The position numbers were made by a program, and so were the translations under genes. The notes below the pieces were generated by a model. It was not told where the DNA came from. It did not search any database and worked only from the letters and a program-made list of their open reading frames with translations. From positions 186,001 to 250,000 of the forward strand of contig NZ_JAPVBJ010000009.1 in NCBI RefSeq assembly GCF_026967985.1: DNA of 64,000 nucleotides. Reading direction: 5' to 3'. Within the stretch, counting starts at the first letter, position 1. The number at the start of each line of letters is the position of its first letter. This DNA comes from Modestobacter sp. VKM Ac-2984 (GTDB lineage Bacteria > Actinomycetota > Actinomycetes > Mycobacteriales > Geodermatophilaceae). Of this stretch, positions 47,498 through 56,121 are shown in pieces.

Positions 47498-48103
47498 TCA
47501 GGAGCGGCGGGAGCCCTGCAGCCAGGGACCGAGCCAGCGGCTGAGCCGGGGCATGGACAGCCGCAGCGCCGTCACCACGTAGGCCGCCGACAGCAGCAGC
47601 CGCAGCGGCCACGGCCACTCCCCGACGAAGGGCATGGCCAGGAGCTGGAAGGTCGAGGTGAACAGCAGGACGACGGCCACGGTGAGCAGCCAGCTGCGCC
47701 ACGCCGGACCGGGCCGGGCGGGCACCGCGAAGAAGCTCTGCAGGCCCACGGCCCGGGCCACCCGCTCGTCCTCCACCAGCTGGTGCACCCGGTCCAGCGC
47801 CTCGCGCCGCTCCGGCGAGCGCTCCCAGGCGGCGAGGGAATCGTCGTCCCGGAAGCGGTAGACCAGGTGGTACTCGTCGCTGCCCGGGCCGGGGCGCAGC
47901 AGCGAGGACCCGAGGTGGCCGGGGAAGGTCGCGACCAGCTCCTGCACGTCGGCTGCCCACCGCTCGAAGGCGTTCTGCTGCTCCGGGCGCACCACCCGGG
48001 CGACCGTGACGGTGACCGGCTCGGCCGCCGGGGCGGGCTGCCGGGCGGCGATGTTGCCGGCCAGGCGGTCCGGCAGGCTGCGGAGGCGGGTCGTCACGGT
48101 CAC
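47498..48103 (-). CDS. Antibiotic-biosynthesis-monooxygenase-like domain with C-terminal membrane helices
   Basis: A 201-residue protein. Residues 30-115 form an ABM-type ferredoxin-like domain (VTVARVVRPEQQNAFERWAADVQELV, HLGSSLLRPGPGSDEYHLVYRF, AWERSPERREALDRV). Two hydrophobic helices follow (about 136-157 and 167-183), with a basic tail. This ABM-plus-TM type is common in bacteria and its reaction is unknown. It is convergent with lhr. GTG 48103 starts the frame. Confidence 0.78.
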   Translation of the reverse strand: MTVTTRLRSLPDRLAGNIAARQPAPAAEPVTVTVARVVRPEQQNAFERWAADVQELVATFPGHLGSSLLRPGPGSDEYHLVYRFRDDDSLAAWERSPERREALDRVHQLVEDERVARAVGLQSFFAVPARPGPAWRSWLLTVAVVLLFTSTFQLLAMPFVGEWPWPLRLLLSAAYVVTALRLSMPRLSRWLGPWLQGSRRS

Positions 48104-48288
48104 AGGATCCCTCAGCGCTGAAGGAACGCAGGCTGTTCCCGCTTGTCGCCCCCCTCACACGAGGCCACCCGACCGAGGGAGGGGGCACACCGTCGGCGCC
48201 GCCGAGGTCACCCGTCCGCTCCGGCGACGGCGTCGGCCCCGTCAGCGATCCCGAGCACCAGTCCCGTCCGCCGGGGACCATGGGCGGC

Positions 48289-49140
48289 GTGCCCGAGGGA
48301 GACACCGTCTGGCTGGCCGCCCAGCGGATGGACACGGCGCTGGGCGGCGCCACGCTCCGCCGCGGCGAGCTCCGGGTGCCCCAACTGGCCGCCACGGACC
48401 TCGCCGGTGCCACCGTCACCGAGGTCGTCCCCCGCGGGAAGCACATGCTCATCCGGCTGGCCGACGGCCGCACCCTGCGCACCCACTACCGGATGGACGG
48501 CAGCTGGCACGTCTACCGGCCGGGCTCCCGGTGGCGGGGCGGACCCGGGCACAGCGTCCGGGCCGTGCTGGCCACCGACGAGTGGGAGTGCGTCGGGTAC
48601 CGGCTGCACGACGTGCGGCTTGTCCCCACCAGCCAGGAGGCGGAGCTGGTCGGCCATCTCGGCCCCGACGTGCTCGGCCCGGACTGGGACCTCGAGGAGG
48701 CCCTGCGCCGGCTCCACGCGCACCCCGACGAACAGGTCGGCGTCGCCCTCCTCGACCAGCGCAACCTGGCCGGCATCGGCAACCTCTACAAGGTCGAGTC
48801 GCTGTTCCTCACCGGCGTGCACCCGTGGGCCCGGGTCGCCGACGTCCCGGACCTGCCCGGGCTGGTCGAGCGGGCCCGCACCCTGATGCTGGCCAACCGA
48901 GACCGCCCCTCGCAGAGCACCACCGGGGAGACCCGCCGGGGCCAGGACCACTGGGTCGCCGGCCGGAAGGGCCGCCCGTGCCGCCGCTGCCGGACGCCGA
49001 TCCTGCTCGGCGACCAGGGACCGGACCTGCAGGAACGGGTCACCTGGTGGTGCCCGCGCTGCCAGGCCACGCCGGCGCCGGTCGATCCACGGGCCCGCAC
49101 CGGTGAGCCCGGCACCGAGGCCCGCCGCGCCCGGTACTGA
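48289..49140 (+). CDS. nei: Nei/Fpg-family DNA glycosylase, copy 1
   Basis: A 283-residue base-excision repair glycosylase/AP lyase for oxidised bases. The start is fixed at GTG 48289 so that Pro2-Glu3 (VPEGDT) becomes the catalytic N-terminus; an ATG three codons upstream would block it. The beta-hairpin Lys is in VVPRGKHMLIRL, and the H2TH region has DQRNLAGIGNLYKVE. A C4 zinc finger (CRRCRTPILLGDQGP...WWCPRC) closes the protein. It is followed 73 bp later by a near-identical paralogue. Confidence 0.94.
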   Translation: MPEGDTVWLAAQRMDTALGGATLRRGELRVPQLAATDLAGATVTEVVPRGKHMLIRLADGRTLRTHYRMDGSWHVYRPGSRWRGGPGHSVRAVLATDEWECVGYRLHDVRLVPTSQEAELVGHLGPDVLGPDWDLEEALRRLHAHPDEQVGVALLDQRNLAGIGNLYKVESLFLTGVHPWARVADVPDLPGLVERARTLMLANRDRPSQSTTGETRRGQDHWVAGRKGRPCRRCRTPILLGDQGPDLQERVTWWCPRCQATPAPVDPRARTGEPGTEARRARY

Positions 49141-49213
49141 CGACGTCGTCCCACGTGGCCACCCGACCGCCGCCAGCTCGGCGGGAGTCGGTGCGGACGA
49201 GGATCATGGCGGG

Positions 49214-50065
49214 ATGCCCGAGGGAGACACGGTCTGGCTGGCCGCGCAGCGGATGAACACCGCGCTGGCCGGGGCGACGCTGACCACGGGTGAGCTCCGG
49301 GTGCCGCAGCTGGCCACCACGGACCTGGGCGGTGCCACCGTCACCGAGGTCGTCCCCCGCGGGAAGCACATGCTGATCAGGCTGGCCGACGGCCGCACGC
49401 TGCGCACCCATTACCGGATGGACGGCAGCTGGCACATCTACCGGAAGGGCAGCCCGTGGAAGGGCGGGCCGGCGCACAGCATCCGGGCGGTCCTGGCCAC
49501 AGCCGAGTGGGACTGCGTCGGCTACCGGCTGCACGACCTGCGGATCGTGCCGACCAGCGCCGAGGACGAACTGGTCGGCCACCTCGGCCCCGACGTGCTC
49601 GGCCCCGACTGGGACCTGGACGAGGCGCTCCGCCGGCTCCGCGCGCACCCCGACGAGCAGATCGGTGTCGCCATCCTGGACCAGCGCAGCCTGGCCGGCA
49701 TCGGCAACCTCTACAAGGTCGAGACGCTGTTCATGACCCGCACCCACCCGTGGACCCGGGTCGCCGACGTCGCGGACCTCCCTGGCCTCGTCACCCGCGC
49801 CCGCACCCTGATGCAGGCCAACCGAGACCATCCCGAGCAGAGCACCACCGGCTCCACCCGGCGCGGAGAGGACCACTGGGTGTTCGGCCGCAAGGGCCGT
49901 CCGTGCCGGCGCTGCCGCACCCCGATCCTGCTCGGTGACCAGGGGCCGCACACGCAGGAACGGGTGACCTACTGGTGCCCCTCGTGCCAGGCCGCACGCA
50001 GCCCGATCGACCCGCTGGCCCGCACCGGGGAGCCCGGCCACCCGGCGTCCATCGCTGCCACCTGA
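49214..50065 (+). CDS. Nei/Fpg-family DNA glycosylase, copy 2
   Basis: A 283-residue paralogue of copy 1, the same length and mostly identical along its whole length. ATG 49214 places Pro2-Glu3 at the N-terminus. Hairpin Lys, H2TH (DQRSLAGIGNLYKVE) and zinc-finger cysteines (CRRCRTPILLGDQGP...YWCPSC) are all kept, so both copies should be active. Differences are scattered substitutions (such as GGATLRR/GATLTT and WHVYRPGSRW/WHIYRKGSPW), showing an older tandem duplication. It ends at a hairpin. Confidence 0.93.
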   Translation: MPEGDTVWLAAQRMNTALAGATLTTGELRVPQLATTDLGGATVTEVVPRGKHMLIRLADGRTLRTHYRMDGSWHIYRKGSPWKGGPAHSIRAVLATAEWDCVGYRLHDLRIVPTSAEDELVGHLGPDVLGPDWDLDEALRRLRAHPDEQIGVAILDQRSLAGIGNLYKVETLFMTRTHPWTRVADVADLPGLVTRARTLMQANRDHPEQSTTGSTRRGEDHWVFGRKGRPCRRCRTPILLGDQGPHTQERVTYWCPSCQAARSPIDPLARTGEPGHPASIAAT

Positions 50066-50071
50066 TCGCCA

Positions 50072-50103
50072 GAGCCCCGCCGTCCAGCAGGACGACGGGG
50101 CTC
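50072..50103. terminator. 14-bp hairpin between nei copy 2 and pspA
   Basis: Arms 50072-50085 and 50090-50103 pair with one mismatch around AGCA, between the convergent nei and pspA stops. Confidence 0.7.
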
Positions 50104-50153
50104 CGGGTCGGGTCCGCCCCTGCGTCGGCGCGAGCCGGCGGGGGCTGGTCCGG

Positions 50154-51005
50154 CTACTGCTCCGGGCGCTCGGCCGGCTGCGCGGCGCGCTGCTCGGCGT
50201 TCGAACCGAGGTCGCCGGTGGCACCCTGCCCGGCCTCGATCGCACCGGCGGCCTGGTTGCCCTCGACCGCCTGGGGACCGGTGGCACCGCCCATGCCCGC
50301 ACGGATCTCGGCGAGGCGGGAGGCGCCGGCGACGTCGATGGTCGCCTTCTCCACCTCGAGCATCCGGCCCTCGACCGAGTCCTGCGCCAGCTCCGCCTGA
50401 CCCAGCGCGGTGGCGTAGCGGGCCTCGATCTTGTCCCGCACCTCGCCCAGGTTGGGGGTGTTGCCCGGTGCGGACAGCTCGTTGACCGACCGCAGCGAGG
50501 CCGAGACCTGCTCCTGCATCTTGGCCTGCTCCAGCTGCGACATCAGCTTGGTGCGCTCGGCCAGCGTCGACTGCAGCCGCATCCGGCTGGTCTCGACCGC
50601 GCCCTTGGCCTGCTCGGCGGCCTGCAGCGCCTCGTCGTGGCTGCGCTTGAGGTCCTCGACCGACTGCTCGGCGCCGACCAGCTGGGTGGCGAAGGCCTGG
50701 GCAGCCTGCTCGTAGTCGGCGGCCTTGGCGGCGTCCCCGGCGGCGCGGGTCTGGTCGGCGAGGGTCAGCGCCTGCCGGGCGGAGGCCTGCAGCTTCTCGA
50801 TCTCACCCAGCTGCCGGCTGAGCCGCATCTCCAGCTGCCGCTGGTTGCCCAGCACGGCGGCGGCCTGGTTGGCCAGGGCCTGGTGCCGCTGCTGCTCCGC
50901 CTCGATCGCCTGCTGGATCTGGATCTTCGGGTCAGCCCGCTGGTCGATCTGGTTGTTGGCCGAGGCCGTCAGGTACTTCCACAGCTTCACGAACGGGTTC
51001 GGCAT
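50154..51005 (-). CDS. pspA: PspA/IM30-family envelope stress protein
   Basis: A 283-residue, largely coiled-coil protein (about 25-220): [39 protein letters not shown], and [27 protein letters not shown]. PspA oligomerises on stressed membranes and limits leakage. The N-terminal amphipathic helix [12 protein letters not shown] fits membrane binding. The last 45 residues are Gly/Ala/Gln-rich and probably disordered. GGAGGAG precedes ATG 51005. No pspBC or lia genes are adjacent. Confidence 0.9.
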   Translation of the reverse strand: MPNPFVKLWKYLTASANNQIDQRADPKIQIQQAIEAEQQRHQALANQAAAVLGNQRQLEMRLSRQLGEIEKLQASARQALTLADQTRAAGDAAKAADYEQAAQAFATQLVGAEQSVEDLKRSHDEALQAAEQAKGAVETSRMRLQSTLAERTKLMSQLEQAKMQEQVSASLRSVNELSAPGNTPNLGEVRDKIEARYATALGQAELAQDSVEGRMLEVEKATIDVAGASRLAEIRAGMGGATGPQAVEGNQAAGAIEAGQGATGDLGSNAEQRAAQPAERPEQ

Positions 51006-51136
51006 GGCTCCTCCTGGTCCGGTGCTCCAGCCCCGCCGGGCGGCGGGCGGTGCGACACGGATGACACTGTCCCGATCATCGTCCCAGGCGGCGTCCTCGG
51101 CCAGCCACCGCACACGCTCCGGTGCACTGCGCGCAC

Positions 51137-51168
51137 GTCCCCCCGCACCAACGCTGGTGCGGGGGGAC
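51137..51168 (-). terminator. Perfect 14-bp hairpin downstream of pgi
   Basis: Arms 51137-51150 and 51155-51168 are perfectly complementary around ACGC. It lies between pgi and pspA, both on the minus strand, and probably ends the pgi transcript. Confidence 0.75.
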
Positions 51169-51172
51169 AGTC

Positions 51173-51195
51173 GGTGATCAGGTCACCTGATCACC
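51173..51195. repeat. Perfect 23-bp palindrome between pgi and its terminator
   Basis: Eleven-base arms 51173-51183 (GGTGATCAGGT) and 51185-51195 flank a single C. It is 22 bp downstream of the pgi stop and next to the hairpin at 51137-51168. A one-base loop does not suit an RNA hairpin, so it looks more like a dimeric protein-binding site. Confidence 0.6.
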
Positions 51196-51216
51196 GCTGG
51201 GGACCGCGGGGCGGGT

Positions 51217-52860
51217 TCAGACCGGGCGGCCGCGGAGGCGCCGGTAGTGCGCGACCAGGGCGGCGGTGGAGGCGTCCGCGTCGATCTCGGGGCTGTCCAT
51301 CTCCGGCGCGGCCTCGCTGGTCAGGGCCGGGGCGAGCTGGCGGGCCATCACCTTGCCGAGCTCCACGCCCCACTGGTCGAAGGAGTCGATCTGCCAGATC
51401 GCGCCCTGGGTGAAGACGGTGTGCTCGTAGAAGGCGATCAGCTGCCCCAGCGTCGCCGGGGTCAGCTTCGGCGCGAGGATCGTCGTCGAGGGCCGGTTGC
51501 CGGGCATCACCTTGTGCGGGACGACGTCGGCCGGCGTCCCGTCGGCGGCGACCTCCTCCGCCGTCTTGCCGAACGCCAGGGCAGCGCTCTGCGCGAACAT
51601 GTTGGCCATCAGCAGGTCGTGCATCTCGCCGATGTCGTGGTTCGGCTCGCCGAACCCGATGAAGTCGGCCGGGATGAGCGAGGTGCCCTGGTGCAGCAGC
51701 TGGTGGAAGGCGTGCTGGCCGTTGGTGCCGGGCTCGCCCCAGTACACCTCGCCGGTCGCCGTCGTCACCGGCTGCCCGTCGGCCTGCACGGACTTGCCGT
51801 TGCTCTCCATCGTCAGCTGCTGCAGGTAGGCCGGCAGCCGGGACAGGTACTGGCTGTAGGGCAGGACGGCGTGGCTCTGGGCACCGAAGAAGTCGGTGTA
51901 CCAGACGTTGAGCAGCCCCTGCAGCAGCGGCATGTTCTCCGCCAGGGGTGCGGTGCGGAAGTGCTCGTCGACGGCGTGGAAGCCGGCGAGCATCTCGGCG
52001 TAGGCGTCCGGACCGATCGCGACCATGAGCGAGAGCCCGATCGCCGAGGTGAAGGAGTAGCGGCCGCCCACCCAGTCCCAGAACTCGAACATGTTCGCGG
52101 TGTCGATGCCGAACTCGGCCACCGCGTCGGTGTTGGTCGACACCGCGACGAAGTGCTTCGCCACCGCCGACGCGTCGGCGCCGGAGGCCAGCAGCCAGTC
52201 CCGGGCGACGGTGGCGTTGGTGAGCGTCTCCAGGGTGGTGAACGTCTTGGAGCAGATCACGAACAGCGTCGTCGCCGGGTCGAGGTCGCGGGTCTTCTCG
52301 GCGAAGTCGGTGGGGTCGATGTTGGAGACGAAGCGGGCGGTGATCCCACGGTCGCTGTAGTCGGCGAGGGCGGTGTAGGCCATCGCCGGGCCGAGGTCGG
52401 AGCCACCGATGCCGATGTTCACCACGGCCCGGATCCGCTCCCCGGTGTGCCCCTTCCACTCCCCCGACCGCACGCGGTCGGCGAAGGTGCGCATCGTGGC
52501 CAGCACCGCGTGGACGTCGGCGCTCACGTCCTGGCCGTCGACGGTGAGCGGCACCGACTCGGGTGCGCGCAGCGCCACGTGCAGGACGGCGCGGCCCTCG
52601 GTGGTGTTGATGTGCTCACCGCGGAACATCGCCGCGATCCGGTCCGGCACGCCGGCCCGCTCGGCCAGCGCGACCAGCAGTTGCAGCGTCTCATCAGTGA
52701 CCCGGTGCTTGGCGAGGTCGACGTGCAGGTCGCCGGCGGTGCCGGTCAGCCGCTCACCGCGGCCGGGGTCCTCGGCGAACAGCTCGCGCAGCGTCCGGGC
52801 GCCGACTGCGCGGTGGTGCTCGGCAAGGGCTGCCCACTCGTCGGTCGCGGTGATGTCCAT
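51217..52860 (-). CDS. pgi: Glucose-6-phosphate isomerase
   Basis: A 547-residue glycolytic enzyme interconverting glucose 6-phosphate and fructose 6-phosphate. The signatures are [50 protein letters not shown] and QWGVELGK. The catalytic Glu is in [10 protein letters not shown] and the base/His in the PNHDIGEMH segment. ATG 52860 (MDITATDEW) is chosen; longer starts enter intergenic sequence. It lies next to a sugar ABC operon but is separated from it by a terminator. Confidence 0.96.
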   Translation of the reverse strand: MDITATDEWAALAEHHRAVGARTLRELFAEDPGRGERLTGTAGDLHVDLAKHRVTDETLQLLVALAERAGVPDRIAAMFRGEHINTTEGRAVLHVALRAPESVPLTVDGQDVSADVHAVLATMRTFADRVRSGEWKGHTGERIRAVVNIGIGGSDLGPAMAYTALADYSDRGITARFVSNIDPTDFAEKTRDLDPATTLFVICSKTFTTLETLTNATVARDWLLASGADASAVAKHFVAVSTNTDAVAEFGIDTANMFEFWDWVGGRYSFTSAIGLSLMVAIGPDAYAEMLAGFHAVDEHFRTAPLAENMPLLQGLLNVWYTDFFGAQSHAVLPYSQYLSRLPAYLQQLTMESNGKSVQADGQPVTTATGEVYWGEPGTNGQHAFHQLLHQGTSLIPADFIGFGEPNHDIGEMHDLLMANMFAQSAALAFGKTAEEVAADGTPADVVPHKVMPGNRPSTTILAPKLTPATLGQLIAFYEHTVFTQGAIWQIDSFDQWGVELGKVMARQLAPALTSEAAPEMDSPEIDADASTAALVAHYRRLRGRPV

Positions 52861-52991
52861 GCTGCTGCCTCCAGTGTCCGGCCAGGGTCTCTCGGGACAG
52901 GTGCGCAGCGATGCCGCAGCACAAACCCCGGGCATGATCATGCCCGCGCCGGACCGCAGCCCGGCGCGGCCCCTCCCCGCGGCGGGCAGCA

Positions 52992-53023
52992 CGGGGTCGG
53001 CCGCGGACCGGCGGCCGACCCCG
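52992..53023 (-). terminator. 13-bp hairpin at the end of the sugar ABC operon
   Basis: Arms 52992-53004 and 53011-53023 are perfectly complementary around GGACCG, 8 bp after the ATPase gene stop on the minus strand. Confidence 0.75.
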
Positions 53024-53031
53024 CTACGCCG

Positions 53032-54282
53032 TCAGGCGGCGCTGATCCCCTCCCCCTCCGCCGACTGGACCTGCTCGACCCGGTCCTCGGCCGCCAGCCG
53101 GGTGAGCTCGGCACCGGCCTCGGCGTCGCGGGTGAGGTTGTCACCCGTCGTCGGGTCGAAGACGTGCACCTTGCGGCTGTCCAGCCAGAACTCCGCGTCC
53201 CGCCCCTCCCGGATCCGGCTGGTGGCGTCGATCGAGACGATCGCCTGGGTGCGCAGCTCCTCGGAGTCGAGTTCCTTGGACAGCTCGCGCAGCTGGGCAC
53301 GGATCTCGTCGGGCGCCTCGTAGGGGATGTAGGCGAACTGGGAGTCCCCGAGCCACTCGGTCACGTCCACCCGGGCGGTGAAGACCGAGCCGACCGGCCG
53401 CTTGGCCTCGTCGACCAGGGCCGCGTCCTCGAAGTACTCCGGCCGGATGCCGACCAGCAGCAGGTCGCGGCCGGCGACCGCGGCCGCCCGGCGCTCGTCG
53501 AGATCGATGTCCCCGAACGGCGTGGTCAGCCGGGAGCCGCTGAGGGTGGCCGGGAGGAAGTTCATCGGCGGGGAGCCGATGAAGCCCGCCACGAACAGAT
53601 TGACCGGCTGCTCGTAGAGCTCGCGCGGTGAGGCGACCTGCTGGATCTTCCCCTTGCGCAGGACGCAGACCCGGTCGCCCAGTGTCATCGCCTCGGTCTG
53701 GTCGTGGGTGACGTAGACGGTGGTGATGCCCAGCCGGCGCTGCAGCCGGGAGATCTCCGTGCGCATCTGACCGCGGAGCTTGGCGTCGAGGTTCGACAGC
53801 GGCTCGTCGAAGAGGAACGCCTCGGCCTGGCGCACGATCGCCCGGCCCATCGCCACCCGCTGGCGCTGACCACCGGAGAGGTTGGCCGGCTTGCGCTCCA
53901 GGTGCTCGTGCAGCTCCAGGACGTCGGCCGCCTCGTTCACCCGCCGCTGCACCTCCGCGTCATCGACCTTGGCCAGTCGCAGCGGGAAGGCGATGTTCTC
54001 GTACACGGTGAGGTGCGGGTACAAGGCGTAGTTCTGGAAGACCATCGACAGGTTCCGCTCTCGCGGCGCCTTGTCGTTGACCCGGGTTCCTCCGATCACC
54101 ATGTCGCCGCTGGTGATGTCCTCCAGCCCGACGATCATCCGCAGCAGCGTGGATTTCCCGCAGCCGGACGGGCCGACGAGGATCATGAACTCCCCCTCGT
54201 CGATGTCCAGGCTGACGTCGTTCACCGCCGGGAAGCCGTCTCCGTACTTCTTGACGATGTTCTTCATCTCGATCGAGGCCAT
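53032..54282 (-). CDS. Sugar ABC transporter ATPase (SugC/UgpC/MsmK type)
   Basis: A 416-residue ATPase. Walker A GPSGCGKST, Q-loop VFQNYALYPH, signature LSGGQRQR, Walker B AFLFDEPLSNLDAKLR, His VTHDQTEAM. The C-terminal MalK-type regulatory OB domain (about 245-370) includes VGIRPEYFED. It energises the importer encoded by the three upstream genes, 43 bp after the second permease. The C-terminal 45 residues form an acidic extension. The order binding protein-permease-permease-ATPase is that of LpqY-SugABC. Confidence 0.92.
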   Translation of the reverse strand: MASIEMKNIVKKYGDGFPAVNDVSLDIDEGEFMILVGPSGCGKSTLLRMIVGLEDITSGDMVIGGTRVNDKAPRERNLSMVFQNYALYPHLTVYENIAFPLRLAKVDDAEVQRRVNEAADVLELHEHLERKPANLSGGQRQRVAMGRAIVRQAEAFLFDEPLSNLDAKLRGQMRTEISRLQRRLGITTVYVTHDQTEAMTLGDRVCVLRKGKIQQVASPRELYEQPVNLFVAGFIGSPPMNFLPATLSGSRLTTPFGDIDLDERRAAAVAGRDLLLVGIRPEYFEDAALVDEAKRPVGSVFTARVDVTEWLGDSQFAYIPYEAPDEIRAQLRELSKELDSEELRTQAIVSIDATSRIREGRDAEFWLDSRKVHVFDPTTGDNLTRDAEAGAELTRLAAEDRVEQVQSAEGEGISAA

Positions 54283-54325
54283 CAGTTCGTCCCTTTCGCG
54301 GTCAGCGTGAGTCGGCGGGAGGGCG

Positions 54326-55159
54326 TCAGCCCTTGACGGCGCCGTTGGTGAGGCCGGCGACGATGCGCCGCTGGAAGATCAGGACCAGGACGACGACCGG
54401 GATGGTCACCACGACCGCCGCGGCAGCGATCGCCCCGGTGGGCTCCACGAACTGGGAGGCCCCGGAGAACAACCCGAGGGCCGCCGGTACCGGCCGGGCC
54501 GCCGAGGTCGAGGTCAGCGAGATCCCGTAGATGAAGTCGTTCCAGGCGATGAAGAAGGCGATGATCGCCGTGGTGAAGACGCCGGGGGCGGCCAGCGGGA
54601 CGATCACCTTGCGGAACGCCTGCCAGGTGGTCGCGCCGTCGACCTGGGCCGCCTGCTCCATCTCCCACGGGATCTCCCGGAAGAACGCCGACATGGTCCA
54701 GATGGAGATCGGCAGGGTCAGTGACAGGTACGGGATGATCAGGCCCGGCCAGGTGTCGTACAGGCCGATCTGCCGCCAGAGGTTGAACAGCGGCGTGACG
54801 ATCGAGATCACCGGGAAGATCGCCACGGCCAGGGCGGTCGACAGGATCAGCTTCTTGCCCGGGAAGTCCAGGCGGGCGATGGCGTAGGCGGCGAACATCG
54901 ACAGCACGGAGGAGATCGCCGTCGCGATGAGGACGATGCCGAAGGAGTTGCGCAACGCCGGCAGGAACAGGTCACTCGCCCCGCCGGTGAGGATCAGGCT
55001 GTAGTTCTCCCACGACAGGTCGCTGGGCAGGAACTGGCCGTTGTTCAGGTCAGCGGCCGCCTTCAGCGACAGCGACACGATCCACGCGATCGGGAACAGC
55101 GCGTAGATGACGATGACGATGCCACCGACGATCCACCAGTTCTTCTCCCGGCGTGACAT
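54326..55159 (-). CDS. Sugar ABC transporter permease (SugB/MalG type)
   Basis: A 277-residue permease with six helices. The EAA loop is EMEQAAQVDGATTWQAFRKVIVPLAAPG, given here as about residues 175-202. ATG 55159 (MSRREKNWWIVGG) shares one base with the stop of the first permease. It works with SugA-type permease and the ATPase downstream. Confidence 0.92.
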   Translation of the reverse strand: MSRREKNWWIVGGIVIVIYALFPIAWIVSLSLKAAADLNNGQFLPSDLSWENYSLILTGGASDLFLPALRNSFGIVLIATAISSVLSMFAAYAIARLDFPGKKLILSTALAVAIFPVISIVTPLFNLWRQIGLYDTWPGLIIPYLSLTLPISIWTMSAFFREIPWEMEQAAQVDGATTWQAFRKVIVPLAAPGVFTTAIIAFFIAWNDFIYGISLTSTSAARPVPAALGLFSGASQFVEPTGAIAAAAVVVTIPVVVLVLIFQRRIVAGLTNGAVKG

Positions 55160-56121
55160 CACTGGTCCCCTCTCTGCTGGGACAGGTCGACCTTGAAGAC
55201 CTTGATGAACATGAAGGCGATGAACACCACGACCAGGAACAGCAGCACCGACACCGCCGACCCCAGCCCGATCTCCAGCCGGGCGATCGTCTGCCGGTAG
55301 GCCAGGAAGGACACCGACTCCGTGCCGTTGGCACCGCCGGTCATCACGAAGATGCTGTCGAAGACCCGGAAGGCGTCCAGGGTGCGGAACAGCAGCGCGA
55401 CCATGATGGCCGCCTTCATGTTCGGGATCGTCACCTTCCGCATCCGCTGCCACCAGCTGGCGCCGTCGACCTTCGCTGCCTCCTGGAGCACCTCCGGCAC
55501 CTGCGCCAGCCCGGCGAGCAACAGCAGCGAGATGAACGGCGTGGTCTTCCAGATCTCGGCGATGCAGATGACGAACAACGCCGTCCACCGGTCGCCGAAC
55601 CAGTCCGTGTTCTCCGACACCCCGGGCAGCCAGGCGAACCACGAGTTGACGAAGCCGGAGTTGATGTCGAAGGCGAACTGCCAGGCGAACGCCGACACGA
55701 CGGTGATCACCGCGTACGGGATCAAGATGGCCGCCCGCACCACCGGCCGGATCGCCGACAGCGCCTTGGCCATCACCAGGGCCAGCGCGAACCCGAGCAC
55801 CAGCTCGACCGCCACCGTCACCACCGTGATGAAGACCGTGACCCAGATGGACTGCCACCACAGCGGGTCGGTGAGGATCACCCCGTAGTTGCCCAGCCCG
55901 ACGAAGGACCGGTTCGCCGGGTCGGTGAGCCGGAAGTCGAACAGCGACTCGTAGGTCGCCTGGGCGATCGGGTAGGCCGTGACGAGCAGCATGACGACGA
56001 ACGCCGGTCCGGCGAGCAGCCAGCCCAGCCGTCGTTCACTGCGGGCGCGGTCGGTGAACTCCTGCGGAGGCGCCGACTTGGGTTCGGTCCGTTCCCCAGG
56101 TGGGAGCGTGGTCGTGGTCAC
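55159..56121 (-). CDS. Sugar ABC transporter permease (SugA/MalF type)
   Basis: A 320-residue permease. After a polar N-terminal tail come six helices, with the EAA loop EVLQEAAKVDGASWWQRMRKVTIP near 225-248. The GTG start at 56121 overlaps the stop of the binding-protein gene as GTGA. It is the second gene of the operon. Confidence 0.92.
   Translation of the reverse strand: MTTTTLPPGERTEPKSAPPQEFTDRARSERRLGWLLAGPAFVVMLLVTAYPIAQATYESLFDFRLTDPANRSFVGLGNYGVILTDPLWWQSIWVTVFITVVTVAVELVLGFALALVMAKALSAIRPVVRAAILIPYAVITVVSAFAWQFAFDINSGFVNSWFAWLPGVSENTDWFGDRWTALFVICIAEIWKTTPFISLLLLAGLAQVPEVLQEAAKVDGASWWQRMRKVTIPNMKAAIMVALLFRTLDAFRVFDSIFVMTGGANGTESVSFLAYRQTIARLEIGLGSAVSVLLFLVVVFIAFMFIKVFKVDLSQQRGDQ

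Noticed and set aside
48280-48291. ATG 48280 as start of the first Nei glycosylase
   Set aside because: The catalytic residue must be Pro2, which requires GTG 48289.
48289-50065. Second nei copy as an assembly artefact
   Set aside because: The two copies differ throughout at DNA and protein level and have different flanks, so they are real paralogues.
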